Shown: positions 55,107 through 64,000 of the stretch, piece by piece
Layout: the number at the start of each line of letters is the position of its first letter
How positions within the stretch are numbered: position 1 is the stretch's first letter
Assembly (NCBI RefSeq): GCF_000959525.1
Contig: NZ_CP009832.1
Location: 2,852,001-2,916,000, forward strand
Origin: Burkholderia multivorans ATCC BAA-247
Lineage (GTDB): Bacteria; Pseudomonadota; Gammaproteobacteria; Burkholderiales; Burkholderiaceae
DNA length: 64,000 nucleotides
Reading direction: 5' to 3'
Translations under genes and position numbers: made by a program
The notes under the pieces: generated by a model
Databases searched by the model: none
What the model was told of the DNA's origin: nothing
What the model saw: only the letters and a program-made list of their open reading frames with translations

Positions 55107-55136
55107 TTGGCATGCGGCCGGCCGCGGGGCTAAAGT
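55107..55136 (+). promoter_or_regulatory. Candidate internal promoter of xylB
   Basis: TTGGCA (55107-55112) and TAAAGT (55131-55136) with 18-bp spacing in the 119-bp dalD-xylB gap. Confidence 0.45.
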
Positions 55137-55170
55137 AGCGGCTCCTGACTGACGGAACGGATCGCTATCT

Positions 55171-56652
55171 ATGTATCTCGGCATCGACCTCGGCACTTCG
55201 GAAGTGAAAGTGCTGCTGCTGGCCCCGGACGGCTCGGTCGTCGGCACGGCCGGCACGCCGTTCACCGTCTCGCGGCCGTATCCGCGCTGGGCCGAGCAGC
55301 ATCCGGAAGACTGGTGGCAAGGCACGCTGGCGGCACTCGCGACGCTGCGCGAACGGCATCCGGACGCATTCGTGCAGGTGCGCGGCATCGGCCTGTCCGG
55401 CCAGATGCACGGCGCGGTGCTGCTCGGGCGCGACGATCGCGTGCTGCGTCCGGCGATCCTCTGGAACGACATGCGCAGCGCCGACGAATGCGCGCTGCTC
55501 ACCGAGCGCGCCCCCGATCTGCATGCGCTCGCCGGCAATCTCGCGATGCCCGGATTCACCGCGCCGAAGCTGCTCTGGGTCGCGAAGCACGAACCGCAGG
55601 TATTCGCGGCGACGGCATGCGTGCTGATGCCGAAGGACTACCTGCGATTCCGGCTGACCGGCGCGAAGGTGTCCGATCCGTCCGACGCGGCCGGCACGCT
55701 GTGGCTCGACGTCGCGCGCCGCGACTGGTCCGACGCGCTGCTCGCCGCGTGCGACATGACGCGCGACCAGATGCCGCGCATCGTCGAAGGCAATGCGCCG
55801 TCCGGCACGCTGCGCGCGGACGTCGCACGCGCGCTCGGGCTGTCCGAGGCGGTCGTCGTCGCGGGCGGCGGCGGCGACAACGCGACGAGCGCGCTCGGCA
55901 TCGGCGCGATCCATGCGGGCGACGGCTTCGTGTCGCTCGGCACGTCGGGCGTGCTGAGCGTCGTCGGCGACCGCTTCATGCCGAACCCCGCCTCGGCCGT
56001 GCACGCGTTCTGCCATGCGATCCCCGATCGCTGGCAGTTGATGAGCGTCGTGCTGTCGGCCGCGAGCTGCCTGCGCTGGGTCTGCAAGCTGACCGGCACC
56101 GACGAGCCCACGCTGCTCGCCGAAGTCGAAGCGCTCGACGCGGGCGCACTCGCGACCGCGCCGCTGTTCCTGCCGTACCTGTCCGGCGAGCGCACGCCGC
56201 ACAACGATCCGTATGCGCAAGGTGTGTTCTTCGGAATGACGCATGCGACCGAGCGCGCGCATCTCGGCTATGCGGTGCTCGAAGGCGTGACGCTCGGCCT
56301 CGCGGACGGCCTCGACGCGCTGCATGCGGCCGGCGTCGAAACCGATCGGCTGTCGCTGATCGGCGGCGGCGCGCGCAGCGCGTTCTGGGCGCAGCTGATC
56401 GCCGATGCACTCAACGTCCGCACGCGCCGGCACGGCGGCGGCGAGACGGGCGCCGCGCTCGGCGCGGCACGGCTCGGCTGGCTCGCGGTCGGCGCCGATC
56501 CCGAGGCTGTACTGACCAAGCCGCCGGTGCGCGCCGACTACACGCCGAACGCCGCGCGTCACGCGCTGCTGCGCGAGCGCCTCGATGCGTTTCGCGCGCT
56601 GTACCGTCACGTGCGTCCGCTTTACGAACCGTCGCGCACGCGTCTCGCGTGA
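55171..56652 (+). CDS. xylB: Xylulokinase
   Basis: 493 residues. FGGY-family kinase phosphorylating D-xylulose to xylulose 5-phosphate for the pentose phosphate pathway. Motifs are MYLGIDLGTSEVKVLLL (phosphate 1), GIGLSGQMHG, LWNDMRSADEC with the catalytic-type Asp, GGGGDNATSALGIG and LIGGGARSAFWAQLIADAL (FGGY signature). It uses the product predicted for DalD, so the two genes form a complete D-arabinitol route. Confidence 0.94.
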   Translation: MYLGIDLGTSEVKVLLLAPDGSVVGTAGTPFTVSRPYPRWAEQHPEDWWQGTLAALATLRERHPDAFVQVRGIGLSGQMHGAVLLGRDDRVLRPAILWNDMRSADECALLTERAPDLHALAGNLAMPGFTAPKLLWVAKHEPQVFAATACVLMPKDYLRFRLTGAKVSDPSDAAGTLWLDVARRDWSDALLAACDMTRDQMPRIVEGNAPSGTLRADVARALGLSEAVVVAGGGGDNATSALGIGAIHAGDGFVSLGTSGVLSVVGDRFMPNPASAVHAFCHAIPDRWQLMSVVLSAASCLRWVCKLTGTDEPTLLAEVEALDAGALATAPLFLPYLSGERTPHNDPYAQGVFFGMTHATERAHLGYAVLEGVTLGLADGLDALHAAGVETDRLSLIGGGARSAFWAQLIADALNVRTRRHGGGETGAALGAARLGWLAVGADPEAVLTKPPVRADYTPNAARHALLRERLDAFRALYRHVRPLYEPSRTRLA

Positions 56653-56755
56653 GCGGCCGCTGCCGCGCGGGTGCCGAACGGCGGCCCGCGCCGCATGCGG
56701 TACAGTGGATCCCGTTGCGCCGCACCGCCGGCCCGCTCCGAACCGAATCGCTATC

Positions 56756-57709
56756 GTGTCCAAGTCTTCAGAAAAACTCGATCTCGCCACGCGCGCCGCG
56801 TGGCTCTATTACGTCGCGGGCGACACGCAGAACGAAATTGCCGAGAAGCTGCAGGTGTCGCGCCCGGTCGCGCAGCGCCTCGTCGCCTTCGCGATCGAGA
56901 AGAACCTGATTCGCGTGCGCGTCGATCACCAATTGGCCGACTGCCTCGATCTCGGTGCGCAGTTGTCGAAGCGCTACGGGCTCTCGATGTGCGAAGTCGT
57001 GCCGGTCGATGCCGACGCGCCCGATGCGATCGACCGCAAGCTCGCGGTCGCCGGTGCGCAGGTCATGGAACGCTATCTGAGCGAGACGCGGCCGATGGTG
57101 ATCGCGGTCAGCAGCGGCCGGACGCTGAAGGCGGCCGTCGCGCAGATCGCGCAGATCGATCGCCCGCAGCACCGGCTCGTGTCGATGGTCGGCGCGATCG
57201 CGGCCGACGGCTCGTCGAACCGCTACGACGTCGCGCAGTACATCTCCGAGAAGACGGGCGGCAAGCACTTCCTGCTGCCCGCCCCGCTGTTCGCCGACAG
57301 CGACGCCGAGCGCGCGCAGTGGTGCAATCACCGGCTCTACCGGATCGTCGACGCGCTGTCCGCGGAAGCCGACGTCGCGTTCGTCGGCGTCGGCAACATC
57401 GGCCCGCACTGCCCGCTGTACGAAGACGGCTTCATCACCGAGCAGGAACGCGACGAGATGATCGCGCGCGGCGCGGTCGCCGAACTGCTCGGTGTACCGA
57501 TCGATGCTCAGGGCCGGCTCGTCGACGTGTCGACGAGCGCGCGCGTGACGAGCGTGCCGCTCGAGACGCCGCCCAAGCGCCCGACGATCGCGTTCGCGGG
57601 CGGGCCGAAAAAGCGCGACGCGGTGATCGCCGCGCTGCGCGGCGGCTGGGTGTCGGGGCTCGTGACGGACGAGACCTGCGCGCGCGCGGCGCTCGACGCG
57701 ACGCTCTGA
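56756..57709 (+). CDS. SorC/DeoR-type sugar-binding transcriptional regulator
   Basis: 317 residues from a GTG at 56756. N-terminal helix-turn-helix (AAWLYYVAGDTQNEIAEKL, then VSRPVAQRLV) and a SorC effector domain (about 60-315) with VIAVSSGRTLKAAV, DVAFVGVGNIG, GAVAELLG and AFAGGPKKRDAVIAALRGG. Such proteins bind phosphorylated sugars. Position matches DalR-like regulators of polyol operons. It is the probable ligand of the inverted repeat at 53281-53313. TACAGT at 56701 may be an own -10 box. Confidence 0.9.
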   Translation: MSKSSEKLDLATRAAWLYYVAGDTQNEIAEKLQVSRPVAQRLVAFAIEKNLIRVRVDHQLADCLDLGAQLSKRYGLSMCEVVPVDADAPDAIDRKLAVAGAQVMERYLSETRPMVIAVSSGRTLKAAVAQIAQIDRPQHRLVSMVGAIAADGSSNRYDVAQYISEKTGGKHFLLPAPLFADSDAERAQWCNHRLYRIVDALSAEADVAFVGVGNIGPHCPLYEDGFITEQERDEMIARGAVAELLGVPIDAQGRLVDVSTSARVTSVPLETPPKRPTIAFAGGPKKRDAVIAALRGGWVSGLVTDETCARAALDATL

Positions 57710-57734
57710 CGCCGCGCCGCGCGGCCCGCAGCCG

Positions 57735-58937
57735 TCATGCCGCGCGCTGCGCCGCCGCAAACGCATGCCCGCGCGCACGCCATGCGCCGAGCGCGGCTGC
57801 GCTCAGCAGCGCGACGAGCGCCCACGGAATCGGGCCGGCGCCCGCCGCGTCGAGCAGCATGCCGCCCGCGATGCCGCCGCCGGCGATCGCCAGATTCCAG
57901 ACCGTGACGAGCATCGACTGCGCGACGTCGGCCGCGTCGCCCGCCGCCTGCGCGGCGGCCGTCTGGAACAGCGTCGGTGCGCCGCCGAACGCGATGCCCC
58001 ACAGCGCGACGCCCGCATAGACGATCACCATCCCGTTGCCGGCGCCGAGCATCAGCGCCGCGAGCGCGAACAACGCGATGCTCGCGAACGTGAGCCGCCG
58101 CTGCGCGGCGCCGATCCACGCGCCCGTCAGCCCGAGCCCGCCCAGCGACGCGATGCCGAACACGAACAGCACCGCATCGACCTGCGTGCCCATCCGTTCA
58201 CCCGCGAGAAACGGCGCGATGTACGTGTAGAGCATGTTGTGCGCAAGCACGTACGCGAACATCACCGTCAGCACGGCACGCACGCCGGGCATCTTCAGCA
58301 CCGCGAGCACGGGCTCGCGCGAGCCGGCCGGCTGCCCCGGATAGTCGGGCAGGCGCAGTCGCACCCATCCGATCAGCGCGAGCGCCGCGAGCGTGATGCC
58401 CGCGAACGCGACGCGCCAGCCGACTGCCGCACCGAACGCGGTGCCGGCCGGAATGCCGATCGACATCGCGACCGGCACGCCGAGCATTGCGACCGCGATC
58501 GCGCGGCCACGCAGGTGTTCGTCGACCATCCGGCTCGCGTAGCCCGCGAGCAGCGCCCACAGCAGCCCGGCGGCCATGCCGGCGACGAAGCGCGCGGCGA
58601 GCGTGAGCGCGTAGTACGGCGACACGGCCGTCAGCGCGTTCGACACGACGAAGCCGGCCAGCGCGGCGATCAGCAAGCGGCGGCGTGCGATCCCGCGCGT
58701 CGCGGCAACCAGTGGAATCGCGGCGACGATCGAGCCGAGCGCATAGACGGTCACGAGCTGGCCGATCAGCGCTTCGGTCACGCGCAGATCCGCGCTCATC
58801 AGCGGCAACAGGCCGGCCGGCAGCGCTTCGGTCAGGACCGTGATGAAGCCGGCCGTCGCGAGCGCGAGCAGGTTCCCGACCGGCAGACGCACGCGGTCGC
58901 CGGCCGCCGTCGCGGACATCGATACGCATTCGCTCAT
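57735..58937 (-). CDS. MFS transporter, AraJ/DHA1-like
   Basis: 400 residues with 12 hydrophobic segments. The start LLALATAGFITVLTEALPAGLLPLM, RRRLLIAALAGF, and the motif MSIGIPAGTAFGAAVGWRVAF (motif C) resemble sugar-efflux and arabinose-exporter DHA1 proteins (AraJ/SotB). The ATG overlaps the stop of the esterase gene upstream (ATGA), so both are one operon. Convergent with the SorC gene across 25 bp. Substrate is unknown. Confidence 0.88.
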   Translation of the reverse strand: MSECVSMSATAAGDRVRLPVGNLLALATAGFITVLTEALPAGLLPLMSADLRVTEALIGQLVTVYALGSIVAAIPLVAATRGIARRRLLIAALAGFVVSNALTAVSPYYALTLAARFVAGMAAGLLWALLAGYASRMVDEHLRGRAIAVAMLGVPVAMSIGIPAGTAFGAAVGWRVAFAGITLAALALIGWVRLRLPDYPGQPAGSREPVLAVLKMPGVRAVLTVMFAYVLAHNMLYTYIAPFLAGERMGTQVDAVLFVFGIASLGGLGLTGAWIGAAQRRLTFASIALFALAALMLGAGNGMVIVYAGVALWGIAFGGAPTLFQTAAAQAAGDAADVAQSMLVTVWNLAIAGGGIAGGMLLDAAGAGPIPWALVALLSAAALGAWRARGHAFAAAQRAA

Positions 58938-60124
58938 GCCGCCCTCCCCGCGCCGTAGACCGCATCGCGCACGTCGGTGACGAATCGGCCGTGCGCGCCC
59001 TCGTACAGCGTGTTCGTCAGCGCGACGACCGTGAGCCCGGCCGCGCGATCGACGAACCACGCATGCCCGTACGCGCCGCCCCAGCGCCACGTGCCGACCG
59101 ACTCCGGCGACTGCGCGGCAACGGGATCGCGCAGCACCGAAAAGCCGAGCCCGAAGCCGAAGCCGGGGGCGTCCGGCACGTCGTGTGCGCCCGGCTGGAT
59201 GCGCGCCATCTCGTCGATCCATTCGGGCGCGAGCCAGCCGTCGCGGCCGGTGCGCAGCGCGTCGAGTAGCGCGACGCAGTCCGCCGCGCAGCCGATCATG
59301 CCGGCGCCGCCCGACGGCCATGCGTCGCGATCGAACGCGCGCGCCGGTTCGAAGCGGATGCCGACCGTACCGTCGCGCGGCGGTACGACCTCGACGGCCG
59401 CCATCCGACGCGGCGCGCCTGCCGTACTCACGTACGGTGTCGCCACGCGCGCGGCATCGGGCGCGACGAACGCGGTCGCGGTCATGCCGAGCGGTGTCGT
59501 GACGAGTTCGGCGATCGCCTCGGCGAGCGGCCTTTCGTGGACGGCCTCGATCAGCGCGCCGACCACGTCGGTCGCGAGCGAATAGCACCACGACGTACCG
59601 GGCTCGAATTGCAGCGGCACGCTCGCGATGCGCCGCACGTTCTCCGCGAGCGACACGGGCGTGCGATCCATGCCGTCGGATACGCCGGCTCGCGCATACG
59701 GGCCGTCGTCGTCGGGTTCGAGAAAGCGATAGCCGAGGCCCGCCGTATGCGACAGCAGATGCCGCAACGTGATGCGGGCCGGCGTGCCGTCGCGCAGCGT
59801 CGGCCGGAACGCGGGCAGCCAGCGCGCGACCGGTTCGTCGAGCGCGATGCGGCCGGCCGCGACGAGCCGCATCGCGGCGGCCGTCACGATCGGCTTCGTG
59901 ACCGATGCGAGCCGGAACAGCGTGTCCTCACGCATCGGCGTGCGCGCCTCGCGGTCGGCAAGGCCCGCCGCACGCGTGTAGCGCAGCACGCCGCCGCGCG
60001 CGACCATTACGACCGCGCCGACGATCCGTTGGTCCGCGAGCGCGCGCTCGAGCGCGTCGTCGAGCCGCGCGTGCAGCGCGACGTCCGGCTCGCTGTCGCG
60101 GGCAATCACAGGCAGGGATGACAT
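58934..60124 (-). CDS. EstB-type serine esterase (class C beta-lactamase fold)
   Basis: 396 residues. The catalytic residues Ser74 and Lys77 in SVTK and Tyr181 in CYSLAT coincide almost exactly with those of Burkholderia gladioli EstB (Ser75, Lys78, Tyr181), a family VIII esterase without true beta-lactamase activity. A WGGAYGHAWF motif replaces the KTG box. No signal peptide is seen, in contrast to AmpC. It is first in an operon with an MFS transporter and divergent from a LysR regulator, suggesting regulated ester detoxification. Confidence 0.9.
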   Translation of the reverse strand: MSSLPVIARDSEPDVALHARLDDALERALADQRIVGAVVMVARGGVLRYTRAAGLADREARTPMREDTLFRLASVTKPIVTAAAMRLVAAGRIALDEPVARWLPAFRPTLRDGTPARITLRHLLSHTAGLGYRFLEPDDDGPYARAGVSDGMDRTPVSLAENVRRIASVPLQFEPGTSWCYSLATDVVGALIEAVHERPLAEAIAELVTTPLGMTATAFVAPDAARVATPYVSTAGAPRRMAAVEVVPPRDGTVGIRFEPARAFDRDAWPSGGAGMIGCAADCVALLDALRTGRDGWLAPEWIDEMARIQPGAHDVPDAPGFGFGLGFSVLRDPVAAQSPESVGTWRWGGAYGHAWFVDRAAGLTVVALTNTLYEGAHGRFVTDVRDAVYGAGRAA

Positions 60125-60242
60125 GGCAGTGACCTCGATGAATCAATGAACGAACGCTCATCGTAGGGAGCCGGCAAACGAAGAAAAACTGGGCTAGAGT
60201 TCCGGACAATCCGGACATCGATGTCCGCAATCGGGAATCTGC

Positions 60243-61127
60243 ATGGAGAATCTGGGCGGCTTCTTCGTCTTCGTTCAAGTCGCGGAAACGCGCAGCTTCG
60301 TCGCGGCCGGCCGCGCGCTCGGGATCTCCGCGTCGGCGGTCGGCAAACGCATCGCGCGGCTCGAGGCGCGGCTCAACGTGCGGCTCTTTCATCGCAGCAC
60401 GCGCAGCGTCACGCTGACGGCCGAAGGCGCGCGCTTTCTCGAACGATGCCGGCGCGTGATCGCCGAAATCGATGCGGCCGAGCGCGAGCTCACGCAAAGC
60501 GTCGAAGCGCCGCGCGGGCGGCTGCGCGTGAGCCTGCCGACGATCGGCACGCTGATGCTGCCGGTGCTCGCCGGCTTCATGAGCGCGTATCCGGAGATCG
60601 AACTGGATCTCGATTTCAGCGACCGGCTCGTCGATGTCGTCGACGAAGGCTTCGATGCGGTCGTACGCACCGGTCGCCCGGCCGATTCGCGGCTCTCGTC
60701 GCGGCTGCTCGGCCATTTCCGCCAGCATCTGGTCGCGTCGCCCGATTACCTCGAACGGCACGGCACGCCACGCACGCCGGCCGATCTCGCTCGCCATCGC
60801 TGCCTGCACTACCGGTTTCCGGCCACCGGCAAGCTCGAGATCTGGCCGCTGCCGGTGCCGCGTTCGCACACGCCGCCGGACGTGCCCGTGTCGATGGTCA
60901 GCAACAACGCGGAAACGCGCCTCTGCTTCGCGTTGCGCGGGCTCGGCATCGCGTGCCTGCCCGAGTTCTTCGTGCGCGAGCCGATCGATGCCGGCACGCT
61001 GCGCACGGTGCTCGACGACTACGTCGCGAGCCGCACGCCGGTGTACGTGCTGTGGCCGTCAGGCCGCCATCCCACGCCGAAGCTGCGCGCGTTCGTCGAC
61101 TACCTCGTCGAGCATCTGCAGCTGTGA
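60243..61127 (+). CDS. LysR-type regulator, divergent from esterase
   Basis: 294 residues. LysR helix-turn-helix (about 5-60: VAETRSFVAAGRALGISASAVG-type region, RLEARLNVRLFHRSTRSV) and an effector domain from about 90. The VDVVDEGFDAVVRTG and ARHRCLHYRFP stretches are those of the CrgA-like LysR subgroup. It sits 118 bp from the esterase start and probably controls the esterase-MFS operon. The ligand is unknown. Confidence 0.9.
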   Translation: MENLGGFFVFVQVAETRSFVAAGRALGISASAVGKRIARLEARLNVRLFHRSTRSVTLTAEGARFLERCRRVIAEIDAAERELTQSVEAPRGRLRVSLPTIGTLMLPVLAGFMSAYPEIELDLDFSDRLVDVVDEGFDAVVRTGRPADSRLSSRLLGHFRQHLVASPDYLERHGTPRTPADLARHRCLHYRFPATGKLEIWPLPVPRSHTPPDVPVSMVSNNAETRLCFALRGLGIACLPEFFVREPIDAGTLRTVLDDYVASRTPVYVLWPSGRHPTPKLRAFVDYLVEHLQL

Positions 61128-61140
61128 CGCGCGCCGCGCG

Positions 61141-62250
61141 TCAGGCCGCCTTCGCATGCACGCCGAGCCGGCGGAACGCGTGGCCCTGCTCGTCGAACAG
61201 ATGGCAGTGCTCGGCGTCGGCGTGCATGTGCAGCACTTCACCCGTGCGGTACGTGTCGAGCGGCGGAATCCGCGCGATCAGCCCGTCCGGCGCGACCGGC
61301 GATTCCGCGTACAGATAGGCGGCGTCGCCGAGCGATTCGACCGTCATCGTCTTCGCGGCGACGCCGTCAGCCGCCGCGCCGACCTTCAGATGCTCCGGCC
61401 GCACGCCGACCGTCACCGGCGCGCCGCGCTGCACGCCGGTCGCGTCGACCGCGACGCGCTGCGTATCGCCGCTGTCGAAGCGCACGAGCACGCCGCCCGC
61501 ATCGGCGGCCTCGACCGTGCCCTTCAGGAAATTCATTTTCGGCGAGCCGATGAAGCCCGCGACGAACAGGTTCGCCGGCGCGTGATACAGCGCATTCGGC
61601 GTGCCGACCTGCTGCACCGCGCCGCCCGACAGCACGACGATCTTGTCCGCGAGCGTCATCGCCTCGACCTGATCGTGCGTCACGTAGATCATCGTCGTCT
61701 TCAGCTCGTCGTGCAGCCGCGCGAACTCGAGCCGCATCTTCACGCGCAGCGCGGCGTCGAGGTTCGAGAGCGGCTCGTCGAACAGGAACACCTTCGGCTT
61801 GCGCGTGATCGCGCGGCCGATCGCGACGCGCTGCCGCTGCCCGCCCGACAGCTGCTTCGGCTTGCGGTCGAGCAGATGGTCGATGTGCAGGATCTTCGCG
61901 GCCTGCTTCACGGCCTGGTCGATCTCGGGCTTCTTCGCGCCCGCGAGCTTCAGCCCGAACGCCATGTTGTCGTACAGCGTCATGTGCGGATACAGCGCAT
62001 ACGACTGGAACACCATCGCGATCCCGCGCTTCGCGCTCGGCACATCGTTGACCTTCACGCCGTCGATCAGCAGGTCGCCGCTCGAAATGTCCTCGAGCCC
62101 GGCGATCATCCGCATCAGCGTCGACTTGCCGCAGCCGCTCGGGCCGACGAACACGACGAATTCGCCGTTGGCGATGTCGAGATTCACGTTGCGCAGCACT
62201 TCGTTGTCGTCGTAGCGCTTCGCGATATTGCGCAGGAGCACGCTTGCCAT
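61141..62250 (-). CDS. smoK: Polyol/sugar ABC transporter ATP-binding protein
   Basis: 369 residues. Energises uptake with the two permeases encoded upstream. Walker [10 protein letters not shown] (36-44), Q-loop FQSYALYPH, signature LSGGQRQ (134-140), Walker B KVFLFDEP (153-160), THDQVEAM switch and a C-terminal TOBE/MalK regulatory domain (GVRPEHLKV). Similar to SmoK/MtlK of sorbitol-mannitol operons and to UgpC. Last gene of the operon seen here, after the HAD gene. GGAGACAG precedes the ATG. Confidence 0.92.
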   Translation of the reverse strand: MASVLLRNIAKRYDDNEVLRNVNLDIANGEFVVFVGPSGCGKSTLMRMIAGLEDISSGDLLIDGVKVNDVPSAKRGIAMVFQSYALYPHMTLYDNMAFGLKLAGAKKPEIDQAVKQAAKILHIDHLLDRKPKQLSGGQRQRVAIGRAITRKPKVFLFDEPLSNLDAALRVKMRLEFARLHDELKTTMIYVTHDQVEAMTLADKIVVLSGGAVQQVGTPNALYHAPANLFVAGFIGSPKMNFLKGTVEAADAGGVLVRFDSGDTQRVAVDATGVQRGAPVTVGVRPEHLKVGAAADGVAAKTMTVESLGDAAYLYAESPVAPDGLIARIPPLDTYRTGEVLHMHADAEHCHLFDEQGHAFRRLGVHAKAA

Positions 62251-62305
62251 GGTCTGTCTCCGTTTCGTTCGTGATGCGCCGCGCAGAAACGCAGCGCGAT
62301 CGTTG

Positions 62306-63034
62306 CTAGTTCGGCAGCACCGCGCCCGTCGCCTGCCAGCGCGCGACGTAGCCGGGCAGCTCGTGCATGTCGTCGAATACGTGGCGTGCGCCGATGCCGC
62401 GCAGCGCGTCGCTCTGCGCGGCCGGCGCATGCCCGCCGCCGACGAACGCGAGCACCGTCATGCCGGCCGCGGCGGCCGCGGTGATCCCGGTCGCGCTGTC
62501 CTCGACGACGAGGCACTGCGCGGGCGCGACACCGAGCGCGTGCGCGGCCGCGAGATAGACGTCGGGCGCGGGCTTCGGCCGCGCGACCGCATCCGCGCAG
62601 AACAGCCGGTCGCCGAAGAAGCGCGCGAGGCCCGTGCGCGCGAGCGCCGCTTCGACGTAGCCGCGATAGCTGTTGCTCGCGCAGGCCTTCGGCAGCTCGA
62701 TCGCCGCGAGCGCCGCGTCGATGCCCTCGACCATCGGCGCATGCACGGCCGCCGCTTCGACGGCGCGGCGAATCGCGTCGACGTCGTCCGCCGACAGCGT
62801 GCGGCCGACCGCTTCGCTCGCGCCGGCCAGCACGCGCTCGATGCGCAGCCCGAGCAGCGGCATCACGGCCGGCCGCGCATCGACGCCCGGCCAGCGCGCC
62901 TCGAGCTCGCGCACGAGCACGTCGGCGGCGACGGCCTCGCTGTCGATCAGCACGCCGTCGCAGTCGCAGATCAGCACGCTTGCGCGTTCGTCGGCCAGGC
63001 CGCTGCCGGCCGCGCCTCTGCCGGCCGCGCTCAC
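62306..63034 (-). CDS. HAD-superfamily phosphatase in polyol operon
   Basis: 242 residues from a GTG at 63034 that overlaps the upstream permease stop (GTGA). HAD motif [11 protein letters not shown] (Asp24, Asp26), motif II SNS, motif III lysine in [12 protein letters not shown] and motif [14 protein letters not shown] are complete. It belongs to the beta-phosphoglucomutase/GPH-like group. Such phosphatases are found inside sorbitol and mannitol ABC operons; they may dephosphorylate a sugar phosphate that builds up. The first 16 residues are Gly/Ala-rich with little conservation. Confidence 0.88.
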   Translation of the reverse strand: MSAAGRGAAGSGLADERASVLICDCDGVLIDSEAVAADVLVRELEARWPGVDARPAVMPLLGLRIERVLAGASEAVGRTLSADDVDAIRRAVEAAAVHAPMVEGIDAALAAIELPKACASNSYRGYVEAALARTGLARFFGDRLFCADAVARPKPAPDVYLAAAHALGVAPAQCLVVEDSATGITAAAAAGMTVLAFVGGGHAPAAQSDALRGIGARHVFDDMHELPGYVARWQATGAVLPN

Positions 63035-63882
63035 TTGACCGCTCCGAACGTGAGCCCGCGCACCAGCTGCTTCTGCGAGATCCAGCCGACGATCAGGATC
63101 GGCGCGACCGCGAGCAGCGATGCCGCGGACAGCTTCGCCCAGAACAGGCCCTCGGGGCTCGAGTACGACGCGATGAATACCGTCAGCGGCGCCGCGTTCG
63201 AGCTCGACAGGTTGATGCTCCAGAACGCCTCGTTCCACGACAGGATCACGAGCAGCAGCGCGGTCGACGCCAGCCCGGGCAGCGCCATCGGCATCAGCAG
63301 ATAGACGATCTCCTGCCAGGTCGACGCGCCGTCGATGCGCCCCGCTTCGAGAATGTCCTTCGGAATCTCGTTGAAGTACGTGAAGGTCATCCACACGGCG
63401 ATCGGCAGATTGATCAGCGTGTAGACGATCACGAGGCCCGACACCGTGTCGAGCAGCCCCGCGTTCTTCCAGAGCAGATAGATCGGCACGAGCACGCCGA
63501 CCGACGGCATCATCTTCGTCGACAGCATCCAGAGCAGCACCTTCTGCGTGCGGCGGTTCGGAAAGAACGCCATCGCGTACGCGGCCGGCACCGCGAACAG
63601 CAGGCTGATCAGCGTGACGCCGGCCGAGATCAGCACCGAGTTCCACGCGAACGCGAAGTAGTTGCTGCGCGCGAACACCTCGCGGAAGCTGTCGAGCGTC
63701 GGCACGAAGAACAGCGTCGACGCATAGGCCTGCTGCTCGGTCTTGAACGCGGTGATCGCCATCCAGAAGATCGGGAAGAACAGCAGCAGCGCGATCAGCC
63801 ACGCGAGCGTGCCGGGCAGCGCGCGCCGCACGAGGTCGAACACGGCGGGTGCGCGCCGGTTTTCGAAAGTCAGGTCGCTCAT
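63031..63882 (-). CDS. smoG: Polyol ABC transporter permease (SmoG-like)
   Basis: 283 residues with six hydrophobic segments. MalG-type permease with the EAA loop EAGRIDGASTWQEIVYLLMPM that docks the ATPase. WMLSTKMMPSVGVLVPIYLL and LTFGAVK end resemble SmoG/MtlG of sorbitol/mannitol systems. It overlaps the upstream permease stop by ATGA and the downstream HAD start by GTGA, so the operon is tightly coupled. Confidence 0.93.
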   Translation of the reverse strand: MSDLTFENRRAPAVFDLVRRALPGTLAWLIALLLFFPIFWMAITAFKTEQQAYASTLFFVPTLDSFREVFARSNYFAFAWNSVLISAGVTLISLLFAVPAAYAMAFFPNRRTQKVLLWMLSTKMMPSVGVLVPIYLLWKNAGLLDTVSGLVIVYTLINLPIAVWMTFTYFNEIPKDILEAGRIDGASTWQEIVYLLMPMALPGLASTALLLVILSWNEAFWSINLSSSNAAPLTVFIASYSSPEGLFWAKLSAASLLAVAPILIVGWISQKQLVRGLTFGAVK

Positions 63883-64000
63883 TTCTCGTACTCCCCCTTC
63901 AGGTTGCGCGCGAGCATCCGTACCAGGAAGAACGACACGACGTTCGCGACCACCACGGCGATGATCCCGCCCGCGGACGCGAGGCCGACGTCGAACTGCT
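63879..64000 (-). CDS. smoF: Polyol ABC transporter permease (SmoF-like), 3' end only
   Basis: Only the last 39 codons lie in the window. They encode a hydrophobic segment (GIIAVVVANVVSFFLVRMLA) followed by RNLKGEYEK, the conserved end of SmoF/MtlF-type permeases. The gene continues beyond 64000, where the solute-binding protein gene is expected. Its stop overlaps the next start. Confidence 0.8.
   Translation of the reverse strand, partial: QFDVGLASAGGIIAVVVANVVSFFLVRMLARNLKGEYEK

Noticed and set aside
58934-60124. AmpC-type beta-lactamase
   Set aside because: No signal peptide, a WGGAYGH box in place of KTG, and residues aligned with EstB point to an esterase.

Overview
The window is very GC-rich with strong third-position G/C bias. 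Its housekeeping blocks (sodB/xseA, lpxK-trm112-kdsB-adk, murJ/rpsT, DUF3579/argF, kynR/kynBUA) have the gene content, order and protein sequences expected of Burkholderia, most likely a Burkholderia cepacia complex member and its large chromosome. This attribution comes from recognising proteins, not from a database search. I see no insertion sequence, prophage, CRISPR array, tRNA or rRNA. Genes are densely packed, with many 4-base start/stop overlaps.

Layout. 0-8.6 kb: aldo/keto reductase and GntR regulator (divergent); a CoA-transferase with rearranged halves, divergent from a DNA-binding citrate-synthase-like protein; DUF2917; an MdtD-like exporter; a degenerate EAL protein; a methyltransferase. 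8.6-14 kb: Mpo1-like protein, Crp/Fnr regulator, chromate transporter, sodB, xseA, then a 449-bp geneless stretch with an AT-rich core and candidate IHF, Fur and DnaA sites. 14-29.7 kb: lpxK, trm112-like, kdsB, adk, sirB1-like, murJ, rpsT, DUF3579, argF, murB, yajQ, plsY, ybaK, an acyl-CoA ligase, xerD, ogt and queG. 29.7-42.2 kb: tsaE-amiC, EamA transporter, pirin, thioredoxin/TPR protein, tcdA, pdxH, cyclopropane fatty acid synthase, DUF72, msrA, and a selenium-binding protein/methanethiol oxidase homologue coupled to an unknown membrane protein.

42.3-46.4 kb: flavin reductase, then the tryptophan-to-anthranilate kynurenine module (kynR divergent from kynB-kynU-kynA). 46.5-53.2 kb: a probable mandelate/benzoylformate module on the minus strand (benzoylformate decarboxylase, aldehyde dehydrogenase, ketopantoate-reductase-family dehydrogenase, aromatic-acid MFS transporter) with a divergent LysR regulator. 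53.2-57.7 kb: a D-arabinitol module (dalD-xylB-SorC-type regulator). It has a near-perfect 13-bp inverted repeat over a candidate -10 box and a long leader carrying a 49-bp tandem array of hairpins that ends beside the dalD ribosome binding site. 57.7-61.1 kb: MFS transporter, EstB-type esterase and a divergent LysR regulator. 61.1-64 kb: a polyol-type ABC transporter operon (permeases, HAD phosphatase, ATPase) that runs off the window end and probably supplies substrate to the D-arabinitol enzymes.

The most novel-looking signals are the 49-bp hairpin array before dalD, the origin-like cluster of sites between xseA and lpxK, the mandelate cluster that appears to use a ketopantoate-reductase-type dehydrogenase, and the rearranged CoA-transferase paired with an HTH-citrate synthase.
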